Shown: in pieces, positions 51,214-60,626 of the stretch
How the letters are laid out: each line of letters starts with the position of its first letter
Numbering within the stretch: position 1 is the first letter of the stretch
Source of the DNA: Rhizobium phaseoli
Lineage (GTDB): Bacteria; Pseudomonadota; Alphaproteobacteria; Rhizobiales; Rhizobiaceae
Reading direction: 5' to 3'
NCBI RefSeq assembly: GCF_003985125.1
Contig: NZ_ML133588.1
Location: forward strand, 1 to 64,000
DNA: 64,000 nt
Notes under the pieces: generated by a model
Database searches by the model: none
Told to the model about the DNA's origin: nothing
The model's input: the letters and a program-made list of their open reading frames with translations, nothing else
Position numbers and translations under genes: made by a program

Positions 51214-52047
51214 TCAGAGCGCGTTGACGGCCACCGGCAAAGCGCGCTTATGGGCGGTTGCCCGATAGGCGGCAAGGATCCGGCGGCGGGCGATCTCGCC
51301 GACCGGCTTGCCTTCGAGGAAATCATCGATCTCGTCGTAGCTGACACCATATGCCTCCTCGTCGGGACGCAGCGGCCGCTGGTCTTCGAGATCGGCGGTC
51401 GGCACCTTGAAGATCAGCTCGTCGGGCGCGCCGAGCCGCTTTGCCAGCAGGCGGACGCGGCGTTTGTTGAGGCCGGCGAGCGGCAGGATGTCGGCGGCGC
51501 CATCACCGAATTTGGTGAAGAAACCCATGACCGCTTCGGCCGCATGATCAGTGCCGATGACGAGGCCGCCGAGCGCGCCGGCCAAAGCGAACTGGGCGAT
51601 CATGCGCTGGCGGGCCTTGATATTGCCGAGGATGAAATCCTGCCGGCCGGCATCGGCAAAGGCAAGGCCGCCATCTTGAGCGGCGGCCAGCATCGCATCC
51701 GCCGCCGCCTTGATGTTGACCACCATCGAGCGATCAGGGTCGATCGTTGCAAGCGCCTTCACCGCATCGGCCTCATCCGCCTGGACGCCGTAGGGAAGGC
51801 GTACAGCGATGAATTCGGCCGCATGGCCGCCATCACGCAGCTCGCGCACCGCCTTCTGAGCCAGCAAAGCCGCCGTCAGCGAATCGACGCCGCCGCTGAT
51901 GCCGAGGACGTAGCCGCGCATGCCCGAGCCGACGAGATAATCCTTGAGGAAAGCGGTTCGCCGTTGGATCTCCCGCTCCGGATCGATCTCGGTGGCGACA
52001 CCCAGTTCGCGGATGATATCGGCTTGTTCGTCGAACAGCACAGTCAT
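51214..52047 (-). CDS. nadE: Ammonia-dependent NAD+ synthetase
   Basis: 277 residues, the E. coli NadE length without a glutaminase domain. The PP-loop YVLGISGGVDSLTAALLAQ binds ATP; NIKARQRMIAQFA and IGTDHAAEAVMGFFTKFGDG are the family blocks. Catalyses deamido-NAD+ + NH3 + ATP to NAD+ in the cytoplasm, the last step of NAD biosynthesis. GGAGGAGCTTA precedes ATG 52047. Stop lies 9 bases from the convergent GST stop. Confidence 0.95.
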   Translation of the reverse strand: MTVLFDEQADIIRELGVATEIDPEREIQRRTAFLKDYLVGSGMRGYVLGISGGVDSLTAALLAQKAVRELRDGGHAAEFIAVRLPYGVQADEADAVKALATIDPDRSMVVNIKAAADAMLAAAQDGGLAFADAGRQDFILGNIKARQRMIAQFALAGALGGLVIGTDHAAEAVMGFFTKFGDGAADILPLAGLNKRRVRLLAKRLGAPDELIFKVPTADLEDQRPLRPDEEAYGVSYDEIDDFLEGKPVGEIARRRILAAYRATAHKRALPVAVNAL

Positions 52048-52210
52048 TAAGCTCCTCCTCCCGGCTTACGGAATTCCGGCGCCACTATGGTGAAAAGATG
52101 GGGGAAGACGAAGCCGTTTCCGGCAGACCTGCCATGCGTTTTATGCAAGTGGGCGGCGAGGCTCGAACAGGTCAAAGACGGATAGACTGGTTTCGCCGGC
52201 TGCCGCACAC

Positions 52211-53401
52211 CTACCGTACAAGCGTAAACAACTCCACTGGCTCGGCAAAGCCCTTCAGCCCCTGTGCCCCGACCGACATCACATCCCCTGCCCCGGCTTT
52301 CTCTCGGAATGGCTCAGACATCAGCAAGGCCTCGCCCAATTCACTGCAGGCAGTCTGGATGCGGCTGACCAGGTTGACGTCGCGGCCGATCAGGGTGAAG
52401 TCGAGGCGGCGGCCGGAGCCGATATTGCCGTAGCTGACCTCGCCGTAATGCAGGGCGATGCCGGCCTTCACGCCGATGCCGTCGTACTGGAAACGGTCGA
52501 TCTCATCGAGGATGGCGCGGGCCGATGCCAGGGCAGCGCCGCAGGCATGGGCCGCAGCGTAGCCGGGAAAGAAGGCAAGCACGGCGTCGCCCATGAATTT
52601 CAGCACTTCGCCGCCTTCCCGGGTAATGGCTGGGACGACCCGATCGAAATAGGCGTTGAGAAGCCCGAGCACGGTGCCGCCGGGGAGTTTATTCGACAGC
52701 TCGGTAAAGCCGCGCAAATCGCAGAGCAGCAGGGCGGCCTCCATCGATTCGATTTCGCCCTGGCGGATGCGGCCGGCCAAGATCCGGCTTGCGGTCAGCG
52801 GGCCGACATAGGTGTCGAGCAGGCTGAGCTCGACCTGGCGAAGAATGCGCAGCTCGCTGGTGTTGCGCAGCGCCGGCAGAATGCGCTCGATCACCTGACG
52901 TTCGGAGGCTGTGAAGCCGGCCGGCCGCCTCGTGCCGAAGACGGCGGCGCCGACCGGCCCATCGATATTGCAGAGCGGCGCGATGACAAGCTGCATCAGA
53001 CCGCGATCGGCGAAAACGTCGATATGCTGCCAGCGGCCGTGCACGCTTTCGCCGGGGCCAACGACGAGCGGTTCCCGGGTTTCCATGACCTTGCGCAGCG
53101 GCGTGTTTGATATCGCGACCCGCGCGCCATGTTCGCGATCGTGGATCTCGACCGGCTCGCCCGGCGCCCAGGCAATGGTGCGGCCGACGAGCTCGGGATG
53201 CAGCGTCATCAGATGCAGGGTCAGCCGGTCCACCGGCAGGCCGAGCGCCTGAAGCCTGCGGCCGAGGCCGGAAACGAGGCCTGCTTCGTCGAGCGCGTGG
53301 CATTCATCGCCGGAGAGCCATTCGATGATGGCAAGCAGCGCGCCGGTGCCGACGGGATTGGTCTGCCGTTCGGCGGCTGGAGCATGGATTGCGGTTGTCA
53401 T
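52211..53401 (-). CDS. Class III adenylate/guanylate cyclase with N-terminal sensor-like region
   Basis: 396 residues. Residues 1-200 form a region resembling the GAF-like N-terminal domain seen in CyaA-type rhizobial cyclases (no clear ligand pocket). The catalytic domain begins near residue 210: AALLLCDLRGFTELSNKLP with metal Asp, GGEVLKFMGDAVLAFFPG with the second metal Asp, and YGEVSYGNIGSGRRLDFTLI near the end. Makes cAMP, probably sensing a cytoplasmic cue. AAGGAG lies upstream of ATG 53401. It follows the emrB-like gene by 26 bases, so may belong to that transcript. Confidence 0.88.
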   Translation of the reverse strand: MTTAIHAPAAERQTNPVGTGALLAIIEWLSGDECHALDEAGLVSGLGRRLQALGLPVDRLTLHLMTLHPELVGRTIAWAPGEPVEIHDREHGARVAISNTPLRKVMETREPLVVGPGESVHGRWQHIDVFADRGLMQLVIAPLCNIDGPVGAAVFGTRRPAGFTASERQVIERILPALRNTSELRILRQVELSLLDTYVGPLTASRILAGRIRQGEIESMEAALLLCDLRGFTELSNKLPGGTVLGLLNAYFDRVVPAITREGGEVLKFMGDAVLAFFPGYAAAHACGAALASARAILDEIDRFQYDGIGVKAGIALHYGEVSYGNIGSGRRLDFTLIGRDVNLVSRIQTACSELGEALLMSEPFREKAGAGDVMSVGAQGLKGFAEPVELFTLVR

Positions 53402-53427
53402 GGCTTCTTCTCCTTGACCAGGTGGCG

Positions 53428-55047
53428 CTAATGGCCGCCGCCGCCCGAGAGTTGACCGGGTTTCTTCAGTAGCAGGATCGCAAGCAAGGCGATGACGAGC
53501 GCAACGCCGAGCAGGAAGAAGGCATCGCTGAAGGCCATGATATTGGCCTGCTTGCGTATCTTGAGCGCGATGGCCACCACGGCCTTATGGCTGGCGAGCG
53601 CCTGGTCGCTGACGCCATGGCTCATGAAGTAGGCGGTCAGCCGAGCGATACGATCGCGGGTGGCCTCCTCGAAAACCGAGACCGAGTGGGTGAGGACGTT
53701 CGAATGGTACTGCTCGCGCTTCGACAGGAAGGTCTGCAGCAAGGCGATGCCGACCGCGCCGCCGAGATTCCGCATCATATTGAACAGCGCCGACGCCGAA
53801 CCGGCATTCTCCGGCTCGATGCCTGCGGTGGCGATCGCTGAGAGCGGCGTGAAGACCAGCGCCTGGCCGATGGCGCGGACGATGTTCGGCCAGAAGAGCT
53901 GGTCGCTGGCATAATCGCCGGTCATGTGCACGTTCATGAAATTCGAGGCGGCAAAGAGGGCGAAGCCGATGATAATCAGCAGCCGCACATCGAAACGCTT
54001 CATCAGGCGCGGCACCAGCGGGATGAGCAGCAGCTGCGGTATGCCGGTCCAGGCGAGAACCATGCCGATCTGCTCGGAATTATAGCCCTGGATGCGGGTG
54101 AGATAGATCGGCAGCACGAAGACCGAACCGTAAAGCGCGATGCCGAGCAGGAAGTTGGCGACGATGCCGAAGCCGAAATTACGGCGGAGCAGCAGACGGA
54201 GGTTCAAGAGCGGATGAGCCGCTCTCAGCTCGATGACGATGAACAGGGTCAGCGAGACGGCTGATATAATCGACAGGCGCAGGATGAAATCGGAGCCGAA
54301 CCAGTCTTCCTTGTTGCCCTCTTCCAGCACGGTCTGCAAAGCGGCCAGGCCGATCGCCATGGTGACGATACCCGGCCAGTCACCCTTGGCGAGCAGTTTC
54401 AGGTTCATCGGCGTCCGATCGAGCGAGGCCCAGAGCAGGCCGACCATCAGCGCGCCGGGCACCAGATTGACGTAGAAGATATATTCCCAGCCCCAGTTCT
54501 CGGTGAGGTACCCGCCGATCGTCGGGCCGATGGCCGGTGCGAAGGTAGCCGACAAGGCAAAGAGGGCAAGGCCGATCGGCTGCTTGGCCTTGGGCAACAG
54601 CGTGATGATGATGGTGAAGGCCATCGGAATCAGCACGCCGCCGGCAAAACCCTGAATGGCGCGCAGGACGATCATCTGCTGCAGATTGGCCGCGAAGGCG
54701 CAGGCAACGGAGAAGATCAGGAAGAGGATGGCGTTGGCCAGCAGATAGTTGCGCAGCGAAAAGACCCGCGCCAGCCAGCCGCTGAGCGGAATGACGACGA
54801 TTTCGGCAATCAGATAGGAGGTCGAGATCCAGCCGCCGTCATCCGTGCCGGCGCCGATGGCGCCCTGGATATCGGCAAGCGAGGCATTGACGATCTGGAT
54901 GTTGAGGACCGCCATGAAGGCGCCGAGCGTGGAGCCGACCACGGCCGACCACATGCGAAGCGGGCTCATTGTTGCGGGTTGGGCAGGCGCTGCCGCGGCG
55001 GGGCGCGCAAGCGAACTGCCGTTTGCGGCGATCTGAAGCGTGGCCAT
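53428..55047 (-). CDS. emrB: DHA2-family MFS exporter, EmrB-like
   Basis: 539 residues and 14 helices. Motif A-type GWLARVFSLRNYLLAN, motif C GFAGGVLIPMAFTI and LSATFAPAIGPTIGGYL, and the early QIVNASLADIQGAIG are as in EmrB/FarB. Works with a periplasmic HlyD-type subunit (encoded next to it) and a TolC-like outer-membrane channel that is not in the window. The related RmrAB pump of R. etli helps nodulation by exporting plant flavonoids; the regulator here is LysR rather than TetR. ATG 55047 follows AGGAG. Confidence 0.9.
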   Translation of the reverse strand: MATLQIAANGSSLARPAAAAPAQPATMSPLRMWSAVVGSTLGAFMAVLNIQIVNASLADIQGAIGAGTDDGGWISTSYLIAEIVVIPLSGWLARVFSLRNYLLANAILFLIFSVACAFAANLQQMIVLRAIQGFAGGVLIPMAFTIIITLLPKAKQPIGLALFALSATFAPAIGPTIGGYLTENWGWEYIFYVNLVPGALMVGLLWASLDRTPMNLKLLAKGDWPGIVTMAIGLAALQTVLEEGNKEDWFGSDFILRLSIISAVSLTLFIVIELRAAHPLLNLRLLLRRNFGFGIVANFLLGIALYGSVFVLPIYLTRIQGYNSEQIGMVLAWTGIPQLLLIPLVPRLMKRFDVRLLIIIGFALFAASNFMNVHMTGDYASDQLFWPNIVRAIGQALVFTPLSAIATAGIEPENAGSASALFNMMRNLGGAVGIALLQTFLSKREQYHSNVLTHSVSVFEEATRDRIARLTAYFMSHGVSDQALASHKAVVAIALKIRKQANIMAFSDAFFLLGVALVIALLAILLLKKPGQLSGGGGH

Positions 55048-55118
55048 GACCTATCTCCTTCCGGCTGTTGCGGAAACTTTCCGACGATGGGTTCGGCGAT
55101 ATTTCGGGAGGAGAAGGA

Positions 55119-56360
55119 TCATCCAGCGTGGCTGGATAATTCCTCCTCGGCTTCTCCAGAGGCCTGAGAAGCCTCGCTCTGGACAGCCTTGGTATCGACT
55201 TCGGGCTCGACCGACATGCCCGAGCGCAGCAGCCCGCTCAAAGCCTCGTCGTCGATGACGATCTTGACGGGGATACGCTGGACGATCTTGGTGAAGTTGC
55301 CGGTGGCATTGTCCGGCGGCAGCAGCGAGAATTCCAGACCGCTTGCCGGCGAAACGCTGTCGACATGACCCTTGATGGCGATATCGGGAAAACTGTCGAC
55401 ATTGATCTCGACCGATTGCCCGGGACGGACATAGGTCAGCTGCGTTTCCTTGAAATTGGCGACGACATAGACCGCATGCAGCGGCACAACAGCCATCAGC
55501 TGGGTGCCCGAGGTGACATATTGGCCGACGCGGATCGAGCGGGCGCCGACCGTGCCGTCGATGGCGGCGACGATATCCGTGCAGGAGAGGTTGAGTTCGG
55601 CCTGGTGCGCGGCGGCCGCAGCCCGATCGCGCTGGGCCGCCGCCTGTTCCCGCTCAGTCCGGAGCACCGGCACCTTGTTCTCTGCCGCGACGAGCGCTGC
55701 CCGGTCGCGTTCGACGGCGGCAGCGGCCTGGTCGCGTGCCGACTGGGTCTGTTCGGCGCGCGACTGGGTGCCGGCGCCGTTGGTGATCAGGCGGGCGGAG
55801 CGGGCCGCATCGGAAACGGCAAAGTCCAGCGAGGCCTGCGAAGCGTCGATCGTGGCCTTGGCTTGTTCGATGACCGACTGCTGCAAGGCAATCTGGGCGT
55901 CGATGTTGGTGATGGCGGCCTCGGCTGCCTTGACGTCGGCTCTCGCCTGCGAAAGCGCTGCCTGGAAATCGCGGTCGTCGATGCGGGCGAGAACCTGGCC
56001 TGATTTGACCACGTCGTTGTCGTTGACGAGAACCTGCTTGATATAGCCGGCAACTTTTGGCGCGACAGTGGTGTAGTCGGCCTTCACATAGGCGTCGTCG
56101 GTGGATTCGATGAAACGGCCGACCGTCCAGTAGCGATAGCCGAAATCGCCCGCGAACGCGGCGCCGGCAAGCAGTGCTGCGGCGATGACCGCACGCTTGA
56201 GCATCCGGCGGCCGGTCTTTTCAGGCGCTTGCGCGACCGGGGTTCCGGTCATGGGTGTTGCGGGTGCCTCGGCGGCGGGCGCCCTGGCGGCCTCCTCGGC
56301 CAAGATGCGCTCGGCCTCTCCAGCACTTTCGAAAACCTGCTTGCGGGGTAGCTCGACCAT
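55119..56360 (-). CDS. emrA: HlyD/EmrA-type membrane fusion protein
   Basis: 413 residues from ATG 56360 (AAGGAAAAGGAC upstream). One N-terminal helix (LKRAVIAAALLAGAAFAGDF), then a lipoyl/barrel-sandwich domain, a long coiled coil of about 110 residues (AAEAAITNIDAQIALQQSVI onwards) and a C-terminal beta-barrel ending with IPVKIVIDDEALSGLLRSGM. Bridges EmrB to the outer-membrane channel. It precedes emrB by 71 bases and diverges from a LysR gene. Confidence 0.92.
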   Translation of the reverse strand: MVELPRKQVFESAGEAERILAEEAARAPAAEAPATPMTGTPVAQAPEKTGRRMLKRAVIAAALLAGAAFAGDFGYRYWTVGRFIESTDDAYVKADYTTVAPKVAGYIKQVLVNDNDVVKSGQVLARIDDRDFQAALSQARADVKAAEAAITNIDAQIALQQSVIEQAKATIDASQASLDFAVSDAARSARLITNGAGTQSRAEQTQSARDQAAAAVERDRAALVAAENKVPVLRTEREQAAAQRDRAAAAAHQAELNLSCTDIVAAIDGTVGARSIRVGQYVTSGTQLMAVVPLHAVYVVANFKETQLTYVRPGQSVEINVDSFPDIAIKGHVDSVSPASGLEFSLLPPDNATGNFTKIVQRIPVKIVIDDEALSGLLRSGMSVEPEVDTKAVQSEASQASGEAEEELSSHAG

Positions 56361-56497
56361 CGTCCTTTTCCTTCGTCTGTCGCCCTGCTTAGGCGAGGCC
56401 TGTTCAATGCGAAGGAAAATGCGCTCTGCCATTCACTTTGATAATCTGCTTAAATCAGGAAGGATCATCAACTCTCAGCGGATAATCCGAGGGCAAT

Positions 56498-57397
56498 ATG
56501 GATCGGCTGACAAGCCTTGCAGTTTTTGGCCGCGTCGTGGAATGCGGCGGTTTTTCCGCGGCCGCGCGCCGGCTGAACATGTCCGTCACCATGGTCGGCA
56601 ATCATGTGCAATCGCTGGAGGAGCGGCTCGGCGTGCGGCTGCTCAACCGCACGACGCGCAAGGTCAGCCTCACCGAAACCGGCAAATATTATTATGAGCG
56701 GTCGTCGCAGATTCTCGCCGAACTCGATGAAGCGGACCGGACGGCGAGCGCGCTGAGCACGACGCCGCGCGGCACGCTGAAAGTCTATACCAGCGGCTCC
56801 ATCGTGCGTTTCCTGCTGCCCGTCTTCAGCGAATATATGGAGCTCTATCCGTCGATCTCAGTCGATTTCAGCGTCGGCGAGCGGATGGTCGACATGATCG
56901 AGGATGGCTACGACCTTGTCATCCGCACCCTGCCGCCGGATTCGTCGCTCATCGCGCGCAAGCTGACGCCGTGGCGCCATATGCTGGTCTGCTCGCCTGC
57001 CTATGTCGACAGCCATCCGCTCCCGCTGAAGCCGGCCGACATCGCCGATCACAATTGCCTGCAATATGCCTATTACCCGTATGGCGACGAATGGCGCTTC
57101 GAGGACGGCGACGGCCGGCAGGAGAGTGTCAAGATCAGCGGCAATGTCGTCTCGAACAATGCCGAGATGCTGCGCTTCCTGACGTTGAACGAACGAGGCC
57201 TCTTTCTGGCGCCGAGCTTCGTGGTGTTCGACGACATTGCCGAAGGGCGGCTGATAAAGATCATGCCGGATTATCGGCCGGTGGAATTCACCATCAACGC
57301 CGTCTACCCCAACCGCAGCCATCTGCCGACGAAGGTCAGGCTGTTTATCGATCTCTTAGCGGAGAGATTTGCGGAACATCGGAAGTGGATGATCTGA
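56498..57397 (+). CDS. LysR-family transcriptional regulator
   Basis: 299 residues with a standard HTH (VECGGFSAAARRLNMSVTMV, GNHVQSLEERLGVRLLNRTT) and a C-terminal effector domain. Of the CrgA-like branch. Divergent from emrA by about 137 bases, so it likely regulates the pump in response to an exported compound. Candidate T-N11-A sites occur in the AT-rich part of the gap (for example within GATAATCTGCTTAAATC). Confidence 0.93.
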   Translation: MDRLTSLAVFGRVVECGGFSAAARRLNMSVTMVGNHVQSLEERLGVRLLNRTTRKVSLTETGKYYYERSSQILAELDEADRTASALSTTPRGTLKVYTSGSIVRFLLPVFSEYMELYPSISVDFSVGERMVDMIEDGYDLVIRTLPPDSSLIARKLTPWRHMLVCSPAYVDSHPLPLKPADIADHNCLQYAYYPYGDEWRFEDGDGRQESVKISGNVVSNNAEMLRFLTLNERGLFLAPSFVVFDDIAEGRLIKIMPDYRPVEFTINAVYPNRSHLPTKVRLFIDLLAERFAEHRKWMI

Positions 57398-57501
57398 GGG
57401 GTAATTTCAACACAGCGGAGCTCGGCAGCAATGCCGATCGGACATCAAAATGCCTCGACTTCGCCGGACATCATTCGACGTTAAAAAACAACGAGGTGAA
57501 T

Positions 57502-58095
57502 GTGTCGGTTGAGCACATAGACATTTGGAATGTTCGGCGAATGGTCATCGCCGCTTTTCTTGGAATCGCCTATGCCGCCTACGATCGCGCCTTGGATTTT
57601 TGGCCGCTTGGTTTTGCCAGTGGGCTGCGAGGACTCTTTGATCTGTTGGGAGGTCTGCTACTCGCTCTTTTGATCGTGGGCATACTGCTCGTTTGGTTTG
57701 TCAGCGCCATTGCTGCCCAATATGATCGTCGTTTCCGTGGGATGGCGAGTAGCTTCATCGCCATCATCATTGTTCCGGTTTGCTTTGGGACGATCGTCAC
57801 CGTGCCACTATTCGATCCTTGGCTATGGTACGCCATTTTGAATAAATCGAGTTTCGAAGCCGCCGCAGCCACGAGTGGTTCTTCACAGAACAGTCCAAAG
57901 TTTGCCATCATCGAGGCGCGCGACGTTTCGACGGGAATCGCAGGCGTGGGTCTCAATCATTTCGTCGCTCTCATTTACAGCGAAGGCGATCCACACAAAC
58001 ATGTTCATAGCGACAGCGATGAAGAAAAACTGGCATCCAATCCGGTGCTGACGCACCTCTACGGCAATTTCTACAGGCGAGATGAGTACTGGTGA
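57502..58095 (+). CDS. Membrane protein of unknown function, low-GC
   Basis: 197 residues from GTG 57502 (GAGG 6 bases upstream); GTG 57496 and ATG 57541 are alternatives. Three hydrophobic segments (VIAAFLGIAYAAYDRALDFW, LFDLLGGLLLALLIVGILL, FIAIIIVPVCFGTIVTV) and a soluble C-terminal half with EARDVSTGIAGVGLNHFVAL. I recognise no family. Codon use and GC content are visibly lower than in the neighbours (more ATT, TTT and AAA), suggesting acquisition by transfer. The gap to the LysR gene is about 100 bases. Confidence 0.55.
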   Translation: MSVEHIDIWNVRRMVIAAFLGIAYAAYDRALDFWPLGFASGLRGLFDLLGGLLLALLIVGILLVWFVSAIAAQYDRRFRGMASSFIAIIIVPVCFGTIVTVPLFDPWLWYAILNKSSFEAAAATSGSSQNSPKFAIIEARDVSTGIAGVGLNHFVALIYSEGDPHKHVHSDSDEEKLASNPVLTHLYGNFYRRDEYW

Positions 58096-58162
58096 CGCCC
58101 CATCGGATTGGAGTTGTCATTGGTGGCTTTGCAGATGGCTCCAAGGGGAACGACCGCGCCAG

Positions 58163-58311
58163 CCCTGCGCTTGCGCTCCGGGCGTTCGCAGCGGCAAATT
58201 CACTGGATCGATTGCGCCCGCTGCGCCGGACCCGCCCCGGCCCTGCGCTTGCGCTTCGGGCGTTCGCCACTGCAATCGATTCACTGGATCGATTGCTCCC
58301 GCTGCGCGGGA
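58163..58311. repeat. Two copies of a 70-bp intergenic repeat
   Basis: Copy 1 spans 58163-58230 and copy 2 spans 58241-58311. Both run CCCTGCGCTTGCGCT(C/T), CGGGCGTTCGC, TTCACTGGATCGATTG and CCCGCTGCGC. The second copy contains the perfect palindrome CAATCGAT-tcactgg-ATCGATTG. They end 8 bases from the aminotransferase stop and could form its transcript end. Confidence 0.8.
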
Positions 58312-58318
58312 TCGTGGC

Positions 58319-59206
58319 TCACTCCTCGCTCTCGGTTCTGCCGTGGGCCCAGTTCATGTAGAGCTCCAGCGCCTTGCGGGTGACCGGGCCTTCCTGGAGG
58401 TTGCGGTCGTCGAGGCGGGTGACGCCGACGACTTTGGAGTAGTTGCCGGTGGTGAAGATTTCGTCGGCGGCGAGGAAATCCTCGACGGAGAGGGTTGCTT
58501 CGACGACGTCGAAACCGGCCTTGCGAAGCAGGCCGATGACGCGGGCGCGGGTGATGCCGGCGAGGAAGGTGCGGTTGGCAGCCGGCGTCATCACCACGCC
58601 GTCGCGCACCAGGAAGACGTTCGACGAGGCGGTCTCGACGACGTTGCCGTTGAGGTCGCGCACCAGCGCATTGTCGAAGCCGCGGCTGCGGGCCTCGGCG
58701 ATCATGCGGCCGCTATTGGGATAGAGCGAGCCGGTCTTCGCCTCGGTCATTGCCGTTTCCGGCGACGGACGGCGATAGGGCGAGACGGTGAGGCTGGTGC
58801 CGGCATGACCGCCCATCGGCGCCTCGAACAGGCAGAGCGCGAAACGGGTCGATTCCGCATCGACGGAGACGATGCTGCCGGCCGAACCATGTTCGCCCCA
58901 ATACATCGGCTTGATGTAGATCGCCGTCGCGCCGTCGAATCTGCCAACGCCTTCCCAGGCAAGCGCGGCAATCTCCTCGGCCGATTTTACCGGCTTCAGC
59001 CCCATGGCGAGCGCCGAGCGATTGACGCGCTGGCAATGCAGGTCGAGATCCGGCGCGATTCCGTCGAACCAGCGGGCGCCGTCGAAGACGGTGGAGCCGA
59101 GCCACATGGCATGCGAGGTCGGCCCGATCAGCGGCGGGTTGCCGGAGAGCCACTCCCCGTCGACATGAGTCCAGGTGGTTGAACGCGGTGATGTATCGAC
59201 GGCCAT
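58319..59206 (-). CDS. ilvE: Branched-chain amino-acid aminotransferase (PLP fold type IV)
   Basis: 295 residues from ATG 59206. The frame extends upstream to 59467, but no ribosome site or family residues are found there. Fold-IV motifs: STVFDGARWFDG, TAIYIKPMYWGE with the Lys of the PLP Schiff base (about 100), the EAKTGSLYPNSGRMIAEA block and ETASSNVFLVRDGVV. Transfers the amino group to branched 2-oxo acids to form Val, Leu or Ile; D-amino-acid aminotransferases share the fold and cannot be excluded. Confidence 0.88.
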   Translation of the reverse strand: MAVDTSPRSTTWTHVDGEWLSGNPPLIGPTSHAMWLGSTVFDGARWFDGIAPDLDLHCQRVNRSALAMGLKPVKSAEEIAALAWEGVGRFDGATAIYIKPMYWGEHGSAGSIVSVDAESTRFALCLFEAPMGGHAGTSLTVSPYRRPSPETAMTEAKTGSLYPNSGRMIAEARSRGFDNALVRDLNGNVVETASSNVFLVRDGVVMTPAANRTFLAGITRARVIGLLRKAGFDVVEATLSVEDFLAADEIFTTGNYSKVVGVTRLDDRNLQEGPVTRKALELYMNWAHGRTESEE

Positions 59207-59456
59207 TGCTGCTCTCCCTTCAGAATTTGGGAAAGCAAAAACCTCGCTTGCAAGCCGGGTCAAGGACAAATCCCGGCCGGAAATACGGAAGCAAGAAAAT
59301 GCCGGAGCACAGCGTCCGGCCGCAATATTCGTGCGCGACACCTGCGGCCTGAGCGATGGGTGCATCAGCAAAAATGATCGAATCTTTGTTGGAATGGCGG
59401 GCTGGCGCATGCGATCATGAGGAGAAATCGCCGGACAGCAGCAAGGGAGAACGCCG

Positions 59457-60497
59457 ATGAAAGCCATGTATTATGAAGCCTTCGAGCAGGCGCCCGAAAT
59501 CCGCACCCTGCCCGATCCGACGCCGACTGAGGATGGCGTCGTCATCTCCGTCGGCGCCAGCGGCCTTTGCCGCAGCGACTGGCACGGCTGGATGGGGCAC
59601 GATCCCGATATCCGGCTGCCGCATGTGCCGGGACACGAGCTTGCCGGGCGGGTCGTCGCCACCGGGCGCGGCGTGATGCGCTTCAAGGTCGGCGACCGGG
59701 TGACGGTGCCCTTCGTTTCCGGCTGCGGCCATTGCAGCGAATGCCATTCCGGCAACCAGCAGGTCTGCCCGAACCAGTTTCAGCCGGGCTTCACCCATTG
59801 GGGCTCCTTCGCCGAATATGTGGCGATCGATTATGCCGACACCAATCTGGTGCACCTGCCCGATACGATCGACGATGCGACGGCGGCAAGCCTCGGCTGC
59901 CGCTTCGCCACTTCGTTTCGCGCCGTCGCCGACCATGCGCGCACCGGACCCGGCGAATGGATCGCCGTGCATGGCTGCGGCGGCGTCGGCCTGTCGGCGA
60001 TCATGATCGCCACTGCGCTGGGCGCCAATGCGATCGGCATCGACATATCGGAGGAGAAACTCGCCTTCGCCAGAGCGTGCGGCGCGGTGGCGACGGTCAA
60101 TGCCGCAAGCGTTGCCGACGTCGCCGAGGCGGTGCGCGAGATCACCAAAGGCGGCGCGCACGTCTCGATCGACGCGCTCGGCCATCCCGCCACCTGCTTC
60201 AACTCGATCAAGAATCTGCGCCGGCGCGGCCGGCATGTGCAGGTTGGGCTGATGCTCGGCGAATATGCGACGCCGCAGATCCCGATGGCCCAAGTGATCA
60301 GCAACGAACTGGAAATCTACGGCAGCCACGGCATGCAGGCCTGGCGCTACGACGCCATGCTGTCGATGCTGGCCGCCGGCAAGATCGCGCCGCAGAAGCT
60401 GATCGGACGGCGGATCAGCCTGGAGGAAGCCGTGCCGGCGCTGATGGTGCTCGACAAGGCGGAGGGGACGGGGATCAGCGTCATCACACAATTCTAG
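59457..60497 (+). CDS. Zinc-dependent alcohol dehydrogenase (MDR superfamily)
   Basis: 346 residues. Catalytic zinc ligands C38 (GLCRSDWHGW), H62/E63 in VPGHELAGRV, and structural zinc Cys cluster CGHCSECHSGNQQVC. Coenzyme motif GCGGVGLSAIMIATALGA binds NAD(P). The GGEWIAVHG-type block and KNLRRRGRHVQVGLMLGE are typical of MDR enzymes. ATG 59457 with GGAGAACGCCG. Substrate unknown; nothing nearby points to one. Confidence 0.9.
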   Translation: MKAMYYEAFEQAPEIRTLPDPTPTEDGVVISVGASGLCRSDWHGWMGHDPDIRLPHVPGHELAGRVVATGRGVMRFKVGDRVTVPFVSGCGHCSECHSGNQQVCPNQFQPGFTHWGSFAEYVAIDYADTNLVHLPDTIDDATAASLGCRFATSFRAVADHARTGPGEWIAVHGCGGVGLSAIMIATALGANAIGIDISEEKLAFARACGAVATVNAASVADVAEAVREITKGGAHVSIDALGHPATCFNSIKNLRRRGRHVQVGLMLGEYATPQIPMAQVISNELEIYGSHGMQAWRYDAMLSMLAAGKIAPQKLIGRRISLEEAVPALMVLDKAEGTGISVITQF

Positions 60498-60626
60498 AAT
60501 CGGATGGGCCGGCACAGCAACTCGCCGGCCAACGCTCCATAACTGGGCTTTCAGGATGCTGGGCGCGCCCTTCCGTGCTGTGCGGTGCCGCTTATCTTTT
60601 CACGCCGACACCTTCCGTTACGCCGT

